Below the pieces are notes generated by a model that did not search any database, had not been told where the DNA came from, and was given only the letters and a program-made list of their open reading frames with translations. Positions 1-8,691 of a stretch of 64,000 nt of DNA are shown one piece after another. The stretch comes from Bradyrhizobium sp. SSBR45G. Lineage in GTDB: Bacteria > Pseudomonadota > Alphaproteobacteria > Rhizobiales > Xanthobacteraceae. The position numbers and the translations under genes are program-made. Within the stretch, counting starts at the first letter, position 1. The number at the start of each line of letters is the position of its first letter. The stretch is taken from contig NZ_BSCT01000002.1 of NCBI RefSeq assembly GCF_030159255.1, positions 248,001-312,000 of the forward strand, read 5' to 3'.

Positions 1-474
1 GTCGGGGTCTGGGCGCTCTTGGCTCGGCTGTTTTCCGGACGCTCGCACTTCCTTCGGCATCTCCTGATCGCGCAGGCCGGGCTGCTGGCGTTCTTCGTCT
101 ATAGCGAGCTCGCGCAGATCGCCTCGTTTGCGCTGACCTGGACCACCGTCTTCTCCTATGGCTACGCCGTGTCGTGGGTCGTTCTCGCGGTGATCTGCTT
201 CCTGCATCTGCGCGAGGTCGGGCGCAGCCATACGGTGGTCAAAGGCATCGTCGTCGGTGTCCTGCTGGTCGTCGCAATCGCGGTCCAGAGCCTGCAGCGA
301 TCGGAGGCATTCGCAAATTCCGGCCGCCCCAATGTCAGCCACGTGCTGTTGCCGCCTTCCTTGCGGCTGGCCCCACTGCGGACCGAGCAGGCGTTCATCG
401 ACAACGTCGCCAGTCTGAAGGCCAGGCTCGACGCCGACCGCGCCGAGCTGAAGCCAGCCGGTGTGGAGCGCTGA
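1..474 (+). CDS. C-terminal part of a membrane protein (5' end outside window)
   Basis: The reading frame is open from base 1 to the TGA at 472-474, so this is the 3' end of a longer gene. A TTG at 19 could be read as a start, but I see no reason to stop there. The visible 157 residues contain about three hydrophobic segments, roughly at residues 15-45, 52-68 and 78-92, followed by a short polar tail with a helix rich in charged residues. This looks like the C-terminal membrane domain of a larger protein. I do not recognise the family. An N-terminal signalling domain such as FHA outside the window is possible but is a guess. The gene lies upstream of rpsB on the same strand and is separated from it by a promoter and leader. 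Confidence 0.6.
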   Translation, partial: VGVWALLARLFSGRSHFLRHLLIAQAGLLAFFVYSELAQIASFALTWTTVFSYGYAVSWVVLAVICFLHLREVGRSHTVVKGIVVGVLLVVAIAVQSLQRSEAFANSGRPNVSHVLLPPSLRLAPLRTEQAFIDNVASLKARLDADRAELKPAGVER

Positions 475-668
475 GCACTGTTCCACGGCCTTTGCTCCGG
501 CAGCGGTATCCGGATGTTGTCTGGTGCGGACGGATGAGCGCAGTCCCCGCCACCTGACCGGGCCTCCAGCAAGCGAAACGGCGCCTCCTCGATCGCCATC
601 GGCTTGGAGGAGCCCGGCGTCCGGATCGCCATCACCGAGCTGCCAAGACGGAATAGGGCCCATTTTCC

Positions 669-696
669 TTGCGTTGCGCCAGAATCCGGCTATATA
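669..696 (+). promoter_or_regulatory. Predicted rpsB-tsf promoter
   Basis: A TTGCGT hexamer at 669-674 and a TATATA hexamer at 691-696 are separated by 16 bases, a good fit to a housekeeping sigma-70 promoter. Transcription would begin near 703 and give a leader of about 110 bases before the rpsB start at 813. The remaining bases between 475 and 668 show no gene that I can support. Confidence 0.55.
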
Positions 697-744
697 GCGC
701 GCCATCTCACACGGAAACTTGGCTCTCCTAGAGGGCGTCCGGTG

Positions 745-773
745 GCAAGCCGGGCCATGACGGCCCGTTTTTG
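745..773 (+). terminator. Terminator-like hairpin in the rpsB leader (candidate attenuator)
   Basis: A perfect 6-bp GC stem (751-756 with 762-767, loop 757-761) is followed directly by five T residues at 768-772. The flanking GCAA and TTGC can extend the pairing. It lies between the predicted promoter and the rpsB start, so it is inside the transcript and not at the end of an upstream gene. That position suggests autoregulation of rpsB-tsf. Ribosomal protein S2 leaders with terminators are known in several bacterial groups, but whether this one belongs to a known class is not tested here. Confidence 0.5.
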
Positions 774-812
774 CTCACGCGTTTCCGGAGGAACAACCGG
801 AGAATAGATCCA

Positions 813-1805
813 ATGGCGCTGCCCGAATTCACCATGCGCCAGCTGCTTGAAGCTGGCGTGCACTTTGGTCACCAGTCTCACCGCTGGAACCCGAAAATGG
901 CGGACTTCATTTTTGGAGCCCGCAACAACATCCACATCATCGATCTCGCCCAGACCGTGCCGCTGCTGCACACGGCGCTGCAGGCTGTCAGCGACACCGT
1001 CGCCAAGGGCGGCCGCATCCTGTTCGTCGGCACCAAGCGCCAGGCCCAGGACAACGTCGCCGACGCGGCCAAGCGCTGCGCGCAGTACTTCGTCAATTCG
1101 CGCTGGCTCGGCGGCACGCTGACCAACTGGAAGACGATCTCGGCCTCGATCAAGCGCCTGCGCCATCTCGACGAGGTGCTGTCGTCGGGTGAAGCCAACT
1201 CCTACACCAAGAAGGAGCGGCTGACCCTGCAGCGCGAGCGCGACAAGCTCGATCGTTCGCTGGGCGGCATCAAGGACATGGGCGGCCTGCCCGACATGAT
1301 CTTCGTGATCGACACCAACAAGGAAGACATCGCGATCCAGGAGGCCCAGCGCCTCAACATTCCAGTCGCCGCGATCGTCGACACCAATTGCGATCCGAAG
1401 GGCATCACCTATGTGGTCCCGGGCAATGACGACGCCGGCCGCGCGATCTCGCTGTATTGCGACCTGATCGCGCGCGCCGCCATCGACGGCATCTCGCGCG
1501 CCCAGGGCGAGCTCGGCATCGACATCGGCGCATCCGCTGCGCCGCTCGAGGAAGAGCTCCCGACTGCCACGGCCGCCTCGACGTTCCAGGGGCTGCCCGG
1601 TCCGCGCGGCACGGCCGACGATCTCAAGAAGCTCACCGGCGTGTCCGGTGCGATCGAGAAGAAGCTGAACGACCTCGGCATCTTCCACTTCTGGCAGCTC
1701 GCCGAGCTCACTCACGACACGGCGCATCAGATCGGCGAAGAAGTCGGTCTGCCGAGCCGCGCCGACGCCTGGGTTGCCCAGGCCAAGTCGCTCGCCGACG
1801 CCTAA
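813..1805 (+). CDS. rpsB: 30S ribosomal protein S2 with C-terminal extension
   Basis: This is a structural protein of the small ribosomal subunit. The start is the ATG at 813, opening [20 protein letters not shown], which is typical for alphaproteobacterial S2, with GGAGA about ten bases upstream; an earlier in-frame codon at 771 lies inside the leader hairpin. The product is 330 residues, against about 240 in Escherichia coli. The S2 core ends near residue 235. It is followed by a linker ([18 protein letters not shown]) and a helical domain with a [13 protein letters not shown] stretch and a WVAQAK motif. That domain resembles helix-hairpin-helix modules appended to L21 and NuoE in related bacteria. 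It is the first gene of the rpsB-tsf-pyrH-frr cluster. Confidence 0.97.
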   Translation: MALPEFTMRQLLEAGVHFGHQSHRWNPKMADFIFGARNNIHIIDLAQTVPLLHTALQAVSDTVAKGGRILFVGTKRQAQDNVADAAKRCAQYFVNSRWLGGTLTNWKTISASIKRLRHLDEVLSSGEANSYTKKERLTLQRERDKLDRSLGGIKDMGGLPDMIFVIDTNKEDIAIQEAQRLNIPVAAIVDTNCDPKGITYVVPGNDDAGRAISLYCDLIARAAIDGISRAQGELGIDIGASAAPLEEELPTATAASTFQGLPGPRGTADDLKKLTGVSGAIEKKLNDLGIFHFWQLAELTHDTAHQIGEEVGLPSRADAWVAQAKSLADA

Positions 1806-1822
1806 AGACGACACGACAATCT

Positions 1823-1843
1823 GGCCGGCGTCTCACGCCGGCC
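1823..1843 (+). other. Intergenic hairpin between rpsB and tsf
   Basis: An 8-bp perfect GC-rich stem (1823-1830 with 1836-1843) with a 5-base loop lies 17 bases after the rpsB stop. No T-run follows, so it is more likely an RNA processing or stability element than a terminator. It could reduce expression of tsf relative to rpsB, but that is inference. Confidence 0.5.
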
Positions 1844-1932
1844 ATCGCGACTGAGATAGGTGTTTCCTGGCAGCGGGCGGCGACGAGCCATCCGCTGCGT
1901 CGCGCTTTGGACAGGCAAAAGGACGTTCAACA

Positions 1933-2856
1933 ATGGCTACTATCACCGCAGCGATGGTGAAGGAACTGCGCGAGTCGACCGGCGCAGGCATGATGGATTG
2001 CAAGGCCGCGCTCACCGAGACCGGCGGCGACATGCAGGCCGCGCAGGATTGGCTGCGCAAGAAGGGCCTGTCGAAGGCCGCCAAGAAGGCCGGCCGCGTC
2101 GCGGCCGAGGGCCTGATCGGCGCGCTGACTTCGGGCAAGAAGGGGGTCGTCGTCGAGGTCAACTCCGAGACCGACTTCGTGGCGCGCAACGAGCACTTCC
2201 AGGGCCTGGTCAAGATCATCGCCCAGGTCGCGCTCGACGTCGGCGCCGACGTCGAGAAGATCAAGGCCGCCAAGGTTGGCAGCATCACGGTTGAGGCGGC
2301 GATCGCCGATTCGATCGCGACGATCGGTGAGAACCAGTCGCTGCGCCGCGCGGCCGCGCTCGAAGTGAGCGAAGGCGTCGTGTCGAGCTACGTGCATGGC
2401 GCCGTCATCGAGGGCGCCGGCAAGCTGGGCGTGATCGTGGCGCTGGAATCGCCCGGCAAGGCCGACGAGCTCGCAGCCCTTGGCCGCCAGCTCGCGATGC
2501 ATGTCGCGGCCGCCAATCCGCAGGCGATCGATGCCGCCGGTCTCGATCCGGAGATCGTCAAGCGCGAGAAGGACGTGCTCGCCGACAAGTATCGTCAGCA
2601 GGGCAAGCCGGAAAACGTGATCGAGAAGATCGTCGAGTCCGGCCTGAAGACCTACTACAAGGAAGTCACCCTGCTCGAGCAGGCTTTCATTCACGACAGC
2701 GGCAAGTCGGTCGCGCAGGCGCTGAAGGAAGCCGAAGGCAAGGTCGGCGGTCCGATCAAGGTGGCTGGTTTCGTCCGCTATGCGCTCGGTGAGGGCATCG
2801 AGAAGGAAGAGACCGACTTCGCCGCCGAAGTCGCAGCCGCCAGCGGCAAGAAGTAA
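1933..2856 (+). CDS. tsf: Elongation factor Ts
   Basis: EF-Ts is the guanine nucleotide exchange factor that recycles EF-Tu-GDP during translation elongation in the cytoplasm. The 307-residue product has the N-terminal UBA-like segment opening [20 protein letters not shown], the conserved DFVAR motif near residue 81 in the Tu-contact region, and the C-terminal helical domain. The length matches the alphaproteobacterial family of about 300 residues. It follows rpsB by 127 bases in the conserved rpsB-tsf order and probably shares its transcript. Hairpins lie on both sides of the gene. Confidence 0.97.
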   Translation: MATITAAMVKELRESTGAGMMDCKAALTETGGDMQAAQDWLRKKGLSKAAKKAGRVAAEGLIGALTSGKKGVVVEVNSETDFVARNEHFQGLVKIIAQVALDVGADVEKIKAAKVGSITVEAAIADSIATIGENQSLRRAAALEVSEGVVSSYVHGAVIEGAGKLGVIVALESPGKADELAALGRQLAMHVAAANPQAIDAAGLDPEIVKREKDVLADKYRQQGKPENVIEKIVESGLKTYYKEVTLLEQAFIHDSGKSVAQALKEAEGKVGGPIKVAGFVRYALGEGIEKEETDFAAEVAAASGKK

Positions 2857-2873
2857 CGACTGAGCAGAGACAC

Positions 2874-2900
2874 GATCCGGCGCGGCCTTCGCGCCGGATC
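2874..2900 (+). other. Intergenic inverted repeat between tsf and pyrH
   Basis: An 11-bp perfect stem (2874-2884 with 2890-2900) and a 5-base loop follow the tsf stop by 17 bases. That is the same spacing as the hairpin after rpsB. There is no T-run, so strong termination is not expected. It may be an mRNA 3'-end stabiliser. Confidence 0.5.
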
Positions 2901-2930
2901 TCAACGCGCGGGATAGGGACACATTGGCAC

Positions 2931-3647
2931 ATGGCTGAGCCGGTCTATCGTCGCGTCGTGGTCAAGCTGTCCGGCGAGTATCTCGCGGGGCCGCATTCCT
3001 TCGGCATCGACCAGCCGACCGTCGATCGCATTGCCGACGACCTGATCGCAGCCCAGAAGCTTGGCATCGAGATCGCCGTTGTCGTCGGCGGCGGCAACAT
3101 GGTGCGCGGCGTCGAAGTCTCGTCGCAGGGCGTGTCGCGCCCGACCGGCGACACCATGGGCATGCTCGCGACCGTCATGAACTGTCTGGCCCTGGAGGCT
3201 GCGATCCAGCGCAAGGGCACGCCCGCGCAGGCGCTGTCGGCTTTTGTGATGCCGGAGGTCTGCGAGCTGTTCACGCGCGCTGCGGCGCACAAGTCGCTCG
3301 CCGAAGGGCGCATCGTCGTGCTCGGCGGCGGAACCGGCAATCCCTATTTCACCACCGATACCACGGCCGTGTTGCGCGCCGCCGAGATCGGTGCGCAGGC
3401 CGTGCTCAAGGCCACCAATGTCGACGGTGTCTACAGCGCCGACCCCAAGAAGGATCCCACTGCCAAGCGTTTCGACCGGCTGACCCATTCCCAGGCCATC
3501 GAAGGCGGTTACAAGGTCATGGACGCGACCGCATTCGCGCTTGCCCGGGAAACCTCGCTGCCTATCATTGTTTTCTCGATTGCCGAGCCGGGCGCGATCG
3601 GTGCGATGCTGCAGGGCGCCGGACGCGGCACCATCGTCGCGGGGTGA
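2931..3647 (+). CDS. pyrH: Uridylate kinase
   Basis: UMP kinase converts UMP to UDP with ATP. It works in pyrimidine nucleotide synthesis as a cytoplasmic hexamer and is usually activated by GTP and inhibited by UTP. The 238-residue product has the amino-acid-kinase fold signatures: the N-terminal VVKLSGEYL phosphate loop, a [11 protein letters not shown] stretch, the GDTMGMLAT region and the FTTDTTA nucleotide-binding segment. It lies in the conserved tsf-pyrH-frr order, 74 bases after tsf. The 3648-3829 gap to frr has GC-rich imperfect repeats but no gene. Confidence 0.97.
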   Translation: MAEPVYRRVVVKLSGEYLAGPHSFGIDQPTVDRIADDLIAAQKLGIEIAVVVGGGNMVRGVEVSSQGVSRPTGDTMGMLATVMNCLALEAAIQRKGTPAQALSAFVMPEVCELFTRAAAHKSLAEGRIVVLGGGTGNPYFTTDTTAVLRAAEIGAQAVLKATNVDGVYSADPKKDPTAKRFDRLTHSQAIEGGYKVMDATAFALARETSLPIIVFSIAEPGAIGAMLQGAGRGTIVAG

Positions 3648-3829
3648 GCCGTCGCCGGGTGAGCCGCAGCACCGTCGGCGGCCGGTGTTGGACCGGTCCG
3701 GCGGCTGCGGTAGAAGCGTAAGCGAACAGGAATTCGTCCGGGAGTCGTTCAAGTCCGGCCGCCGGCCTTCCAGCAAGGCTCGGCAGAACCGGCCGCAGAG
3801 CGCCCCGGGGTTGCAGAAAGGAAAGCGTG

Positions 3830-4393
3830 ATGTCCACGGGCAATTTCGACCTCAACGAATTGAAGCGCCGCATGCAGGGCGCGACCCAGGCGCTGAAGCA
3901 CGAGCTCGGCGGCCTGCGCACCGGCCGTGCCTCGGCATCGATGGTCGAGCCGGTCCAGGTCGAGGCGTATGGCTCGCACATGCCGCTCAACCAGCTCGCC
4001 ACCGTCTCGGTGCCCGAGCCGCGGTTGCTGTCGGTGCAGGTCTGGGACCGCACCATGGTCAAGGCGGTCGAGAAGGCGATCGTCGATTCCAATCTCGGCC
4101 TGTCGCCGGCGACCGAGGGCCAGGTGATCCGGCTGCGCATTCCCGAGCTCAACCAGGAGCGCCGCAAGGAGCTGGTCAAGGTCGCGCACAAATATGCGGA
4201 AGCTGCGCGCGTCGCGGTCCGCCACGTGCGCCGCGACGGGCTCGACACGGTCAAGAAGCTCGAGAAGAATCACGAGATTTCCGAGGACGATCAGGAGCGG
4301 TTTGCCGGCGACATCCAGAAGGCGACGGACAGCGTGATCTCGGAGATCGACCAGCTGCTGGCGGCGAAGGAAAAGGAAATCCTCACCGTCTGA
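3830..4393 (+). CDS. frr: Ribosome recycling factor
   Basis: Together with EF-G it splits post-termination ribosomes. I chose the ATG at 3830 over the GTG just before it because an AAGGAAAG ribosome-binding site ends about six bases upstream and the protein then begins [15 protein letters not shown]. The product is 187 residues, normal for the family, with the characteristic GLRTGRAS segment in the N-terminal helix and the [16 protein letters not shown] region. uppS follows after about a dozen bases, so co-transcription is likely. Confidence 0.96.
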   Translation: MSTGNFDLNELKRRMQGATQALKHELGGLRTGRASASMVEPVQVEAYGSHMPLNQLATVSVPEPRLLSVQVWDRTMVKAVEKAIVDSNLGLSPATEGQVIRLRIPELNQERRKELVKVAHKYAEAARVAVRHVRRDGLDTVKKLEKNHEISEDDQERFAGDIQKATDSVISEIDQLLAAKEKEILTV

Positions 4394-4405
4394 AGGATGC
4401 TTTTG

Positions 4406-5164
4406 ATGTCCAATGCCGCGGCCCCGGTGACGGAGGTGCCGGACCGGTCAGACGGTCCGGTCCATGTTGCCATCATCATGGATGGCAACGGCCGCTGGGC
4501 TGCGGCGCGCGGGCTGCCGCGCGCGGAAGGGCATCGCCGCGGCGTCGAGGCCTTGCGCCGGACGGTGCGCGCCTCGCATGAGCTCGGCATCCGCTATCTC
4601 ACGATCTTCTCGTTCTCGTCGGAAAACTGGTCGCGTCCCGCGAGCGAGATCGGCGACCTGTTCGGTCTGCTGCGCCGTTTCATCCGCAACGATCTCGCGA
4701 CGCTGCATCGCGACGGCGTGCGCGTCCGGGTGATCGGCGAGCGCCACGGGCTCGAGCCCGACATCTGCGCGCTGTTGGGCGAGGCCGAGGAGCTGACCCG
4801 GGCCAATACCAAGCTGACGCTGGTGGTCGCCTTCAACTACGGCTCGCGGCAGGAGATCGCGCGCGCGGCGCAACGTCTGGCCCGTGAGGTCGCCGAGGGA
4901 CGGCGCGATCCAGCCTCGATCGATGCCGACGCCATTGGCGCTCATCTCGACGCGCCCGACATTCCCGATCCCGATCTCATCATCCGCACCAGCGGCGAGC
5001 AGCGGCTGTCGAACTTCCTGATGTGGCAGGCCGCCTACAGCGAGCTGGTGTTCGTCCCTGACCATTGGCCCGATTTCGACAAGGCCGTGCTGGAAGGCGC
5101 AATCGCCGAATTCGGCCGGCGTGAACGCCGCTTCGGCGGCCTCGTGGCGAAAACCGCCTCGTGA
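4406..5164 (+). CDS. uppS: Undecaprenyl diphosphate synthase (cis-prenyltransferase)
   Basis: It condenses farnesyl diphosphate with eight isopentenyl diphosphates to make the C55 carrier for peptidoglycan and O-antigen. The IMDGNGRWA signature is near residue 22-30, with the catalytic Asp at about 26. The FSFSSENW and [12 protein letters not shown] motifs of the family are present. The product is 252 residues, a normal length. The ATG at 4406 is preferred over one at 4397, because AAGGA at 4393-4397 is spaced correctly only for 4406. The 3' end overlaps cdsA by four bases, indicating translational coupling. Confidence 0.95.
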   Translation: MSNAAAPVTEVPDRSDGPVHVAIIMDGNGRWAAARGLPRAEGHRRGVEALRRTVRASHELGIRYLTIFSFSSENWSRPASEIGDLFGLLRRFIRNDLATLHRDGVRVRVIGERHGLEPDICALLGEAEELTRANTKLTLVVAFNYGSRQEIARAAQRLAREVAEGRRDPASIDADAIGAHLDAPDIPDPDLIIRTSGEQRLSNFLMWQAAYSELVFVPDHWPDFDKAVLEGAIAEFGRRERRFGGLVAKTAS

Positions 5165-6066
5165 CAAAACCCGAGACCGCAGCCGTCGAAGACGCCGTCC
5201 AGGCCGCGCAGCGCAATGACCCCGCGCAGCGCAATGAGGCCTCGCCGCCGAAGAAGGGCGCGTCGAACAATCTCCTGATGCGGGTTGTGGCCGCGCTGGT
5301 GCTGGTGCCGCTGGCGCTCGGCGCCGCCTATGCCGGCGGCGTGTTGTGGACCGCATTGGTGACTCTGGTCGCCGTCGGGCTCTATCTCGAATGGCTGATG
5401 GTGGTGGGCGAGGTCCGCACCGCCAGTGTCGGCACCGCTGGTGCGCTCGCCATCGCGGTCGCCGGCATCTGCTGCGCATTCGGCCTGGTCCATGTCGCGC
5501 TGGTCGTGCTCGGCGTCGGGCTCGTCGTGGTCGCGGCGCTTGCCGCGGGCCGGCGCGTCTGGGTCGCCACCGGCTTCGTCTACGCCTCCGCTGCCGAGCT
5601 GGCCTCCGTCCTGGTGCGTCTGGATGCCTCCGAAGGATGGTACGCGCTGGTGCTGGTGTTTCTGGTCGTATGGGCCAGCGACATCGGCGGCTATGTTGCC
5701 GGCCGCAGCATCGGCGGGCCGAAGCTCGCGCCGCGCGTCAGCCCGAACAAGACCTGGGCCGGCGCGATCGGCGGCTTTGCCGCCGGCCTCGTCTGTGCGG
5801 CCGGCTGGTCGCTGGCCGGCGCGGGCGGGCTCGTGGCGATGCTGGCGCTGGCAGCTACGCTCTCCGTGGTGTCGCAACTCGGCGATCTCGCGGAGTCCGC
5901 GGTCAAGCGGCGCTTCGGCGTCAAGGATTCAAGTCACATCATTCCCGGCCATGGCGGCCTATTGGACCGCCTGGACGGCTATGTCGCGGCAATCGTCGTC
6001 GCCGCGATCCTCGGTTTGCTGCGCGGCGGCCTCGACGGGGTCGGCCGCGGACTTCTGGTTTGGTGA
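5161..6066 (+). CDS. cdsA: Phosphatidate cytidylyltransferase (CDP-diglyceride synthase)
   Basis: This integral membrane enzyme makes CDP-diacylglycerol from phosphatidic acid and CTP, the entry point to all phospholipids. The GTG start overlaps the uppS stop (GTGA). About 301 residues hold around eight hydrophobic segments. The C-terminal family signature is clear: SPNKTWAG and then a [19 protein letters not shown] stretch with the conserved Ser and Asp residues. The N-terminal 35 residues are polar and low-complexity, with a short duplicated QRND/QRNE element encoded by a small direct repeat at about 5205-5235. That segment is probably cytoplasmic and dispensable. Confidence 0.95.
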   Translation: MTKPETAAVEDAVQAAQRNDPAQRNEASPPKKGASNNLLMRVVAALVLVPLALGAAYAGGVLWTALVTLVAVGLYLEWLMVVGEVRTASVGTAGALAIAVAGICCAFGLVHVALVVLGVGLVVVAALAAGRRVWVATGFVYASAAELASVLVRLDASEGWYALVLVFLVVWASDIGGYVAGRSIGGPKLAPRVSPNKTWAGAIGGFAAGLVCAAGWSLAGAGGLVAMLALAATLSVVSQLGDLAESAVKRRFGVKDSSHIIPGHGGLLDRLDGYVAAIVVAAILGLLRGGLDGVGRGLLVW

Positions 6067-6103
6067 CCGGCGCGACTCGCCGGTCGAGATTTTTGGTGAG
6101 AAC

Positions 6104-7327
6104 ATGAGCGCAGTGCCATTGCGGAACAACAAGGCCGGGGCGGCGGAGGTGCGCAGCATCACCGTGCTCGGCGCCACCGGCTCGATCGGCGATTCGACCA
6201 TGGACCTGCTGCGCGGCGCGCCCGAGCGCTATCGGGTCGAGGCGCTGACCGGCAACAGCAACATCCAGGGCCTGGTGAAGCTGGCGCGGGAGTTCAACCC
6301 GCGCTTCGTGGCGGTGGCCGATCCCGCGGGTCTCGCCGAGTTGCGCGATGCGCTGGCCGGCACCGGGATCGAATGCGGGGCCGGGGAGAGCGCCATCATC
6401 GAGGCCGCGGCGCGTCCGGCCGATTGGGTCATGGCCGCCGTGTCCGGCGCCGCCGGGCTCAAGCCGGCGCTGGCCGCGGTGGACCGCGGCGCGACGGTCG
6501 CGCTCGCCAACAAGGAATGCCTGGTCTGTGCCGGCGATTTCTTCATGCAGCGGGCCGCGCAGGCCGGCGCCTGCATCCTGCCGGCTGATTCCGAGCACAA
6601 TGCGCTGTTCCAGGCGCTGTCCTCGGGCAACCGCGAGGAGCTCGTGCGCGTCATCATCACCGCCTCGGGAGGTCCGTTCCGGACCTGGGCGGCCGCCGAT
6701 ATCGAGCAGGCGACCTTGGCGCAGGCGCTGAAGCATCCCAACTGGAGCATGGGCCAGAAGATCACGATCGATTCGGCCTCGATGATGAACAAGGGGCTCG
6801 AAGTGATCGAGGCGTCCTACCTGTTCGCGCTGTCGCCGGACGAGATCGACGTGCTGGTGCACCCGCAGTCGATCGTGCATGGCATGGTCGAATTCTCCGA
6901 CCGCTCGGTGGTGGCCCAGCTCGGCGCCCCGGACATGCGGATCCCGATCGCCCACTGCCTGGGCTGGCCGGACCGCATCAAGGGGCCCTCGGCGCGACTC
7001 GACCTGGCGAAGATCGGAACGCTGACCTTCGAGGCGCCGGACTTCGCCCGGTTCCCGGGCTTGCGGCTGGCATATGATTCGCTCCGCGCCGGGCGCGGCG
7101 CCACCACCGTGTTCAATGCGGCCAACGAGGTCGCGGTGGCGGCCTTCATCGGCGGGCAGATCCGCTTCGGCGCCATCGCCCGGCTGGTCGAGGCGACACT
7201 CGAGGATTGGATGCGATCAGGTAATATGGCACCTCTGTCGTCGGCGGACGATGCCATCGCCATTGACCATGATGCACGAAAAAGGGCCGCTCGGCTCTTG
7301 CCTCAAATCGCCGCAAAAGCATCTTAA
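6104..7327 (+). CDS. dxr: 1-deoxy-D-xylulose 5-phosphate reductoisomerase
   Basis: It catalyses the second step of the MEP isoprenoid pathway, converting DXP to MEP with NADPH and a divalent metal. The start at ATG 6104 has GGTGAG seven bases upstream. The 407-residue product shows the NADPH-binding GATGSIGDS near residues 24-32, the [12 protein letters not shown] segment, the metal and substrate region with PADSEHNA, the [12 protein letters not shown] motif, and the C-terminal helical domain. Its position between cdsA and rseP is conserved in alphaproteobacteria. It feeds precursors to uppS upstream. Confidence 0.96.
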   Translation: MSAVPLRNNKAGAAEVRSITVLGATGSIGDSTMDLLRGAPERYRVEALTGNSNIQGLVKLAREFNPRFVAVADPAGLAELRDALAGTGIECGAGESAIIEAAARPADWVMAAVSGAAGLKPALAAVDRGATVALANKECLVCAGDFFMQRAAQAGACILPADSEHNALFQALSSGNREELVRVIITASGGPFRTWAAADIEQATLAQALKHPNWSMGQKITIDSASMMNKGLEVIEASYLFALSPDEIDVLVHPQSIVHGMVEFSDRSVVAQLGAPDMRIPIAHCLGWPDRIKGPSARLDLAKIGTLTFEAPDFARFPGLRLAYDSLRAGRGATTVFNAANEVAVAAFIGGQIRFGAIARLVEATLEDWMRSGNMAPLSSADDAIAIDHDARKRAARLLPQIAAKAS

Positions 7328-7367
7328 GTGGTTTGACGGGCCGGCGGGCCCACCGGGAAGGTCATCG

Positions 7368-8519
7368 ATGTCCGAATTTTTCCACCATATTTTCAATATG
7401 TTGAGCAACGGCCTGCTCGGCACCATCATCCCCTTCCTGTTCGTGCTGACGATCGTGGTGTTCTTCCACGAGCTCGGCCACTTCCTGATCGCGCGCTGGG
7501 CCGGCGTGAAGGTGCTAACGTTTTCGCTCGGATTTGGTCCTGAGTTGATCGGTTTCAACGACCGCCACAACACCCGCTGGAAGATCTCGGCGATCCCGCT
7601 CGGCGGCTATGTGAAGTTCTTCGGCGATGAATCCGAGGCCTCGACGCCGTCATCCGAGACGCTGACCAAGATGACGGCCGAAGAGCGCGCCGACAGCTTC
7701 CACCACAAGACCGTCGGGCAGCGCGCCGCGATCGTCGCGGCCGGCCCGATCGCCAATTTCATCCTCGCCGTCATCATCTTTGCCGGCATGGCGCTGTACT
7801 ACGGCAAGCCGAACACGACCCCGCGGGTCGATGCGGTGCAGCCGGACAGCGTCGCGGCGGCCGCCGGCTTCAAGACTGGCGACGTCATCGCTGCGATCGA
7901 TGGTCGGACGATCGAGACGTTCGGCGACATGCAGCGCATCGTGTCCATGAACGCCGGAACCGAGCTCACCTTTCTGATCAAGCGCGACGGGGCCGATATC
8001 ACCCTGAAGGCGACGCCGGCGCTCCAGGAGCGCAAGGATTCCTTCGGGAACAGTCACCGCCTGGGCGTGCTGGGCATCCAGTACAACGCCAAGCCGGACG
8101 AATCACGGTCGGTTCCGGTTGGGTTCTTCGAATCGATCAAGTTCGGCTTCGAGCAGGTCTGGTTCATCATCGCCACAACCTTCAAGTTCATCGCGTCGTT
8201 GTTGTCGGGAACCGGGAATGCCGGCGAGCTCGGCGGAACGATTCGAATCGCCCAGTTGTCCGGACAGGCGGCGAGCCTTGGGTTCCAGGTTCTGGTGAAC
8301 TGGTGCGCCATGATCTCGGTGTCGATCGGACTGTTGAACCTGTTCCCGGTTCCGCTACTCGATGGCGGACACCTGCTGTTTTACGGGGTGGAGGCGGTTC
8401 GCGGCCGTCCCTTGTCCGAGCGGGCCCAGGAGATGGGGTTCCGAATCGGCCTGGGCCTGATCCTCATGCTTCTGGTCTTTACGACCTATAACGATATCCT
8501 TCACATCGCGGGGTCCTGA
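7368..8519 (+). CDS. rseP: Site-2 membrane metalloprotease RseP
   Basis: This inner-membrane zinc protease performs intramembrane proteolysis, in the classic case of an anti-sigma factor during envelope stress. The HELGH zinc motif is at residues 34-38 in the first membrane helix, and the third zinc-ligand region NLFPVPLLDGGHLL is near the C-terminus. One PDZ domain with a TGDVIAAIDG stretch sits in between. Enterobacterial RseP has two PDZ domains; the 383-residue length here fits the single-PDZ alphaproteobacterial form. I chose the ATG at 7368 because the frame upstream overlaps dxr. The placement before bamA is conserved. Confidence 0.94.
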   Translation: MSEFFHHIFNMLSNGLLGTIIPFLFVLTIVVFFHELGHFLIARWAGVKVLTFSLGFGPELIGFNDRHNTRWKISAIPLGGYVKFFGDESEASTPSSETLTKMTAEERADSFHHKTVGQRAAIVAAGPIANFILAVIIFAGMALYYGKPNTTPRVDAVQPDSVAAAAGFKTGDVIAAIDGRTIETFGDMQRIVSMNAGTELTFLIKRDGADITLKATPALQERKDSFGNSHRLGVLGIQYNAKPDESRSVPVGFFESIKFGFEQVWFIIATTFKFIASLLSGTGNAGELGGTIRIAQLSGQAASLGFQVLVNWCAMISVSIGLLNLFPVPLLDGGHLLFYGVEAVRGRPLSERAQEMGFRIGLGLILMLLVFTTYNDILHIAGS

Positions 8520-8691
8520 GCGCGGCTTTTTTACGACGTGGCCGATAGGCAACGTTTTGAAACGAATTTGAAAATTCCGAGACATCCGACGTTTGCCGTC
8601 AGGGTCAAATTGGTTACAAGCGAACGACAAATGGGAATCTGTCGGCTCGGTAGGGGTACTGAACCGGCATCGGAATAAGGGCGCGTAGCGC

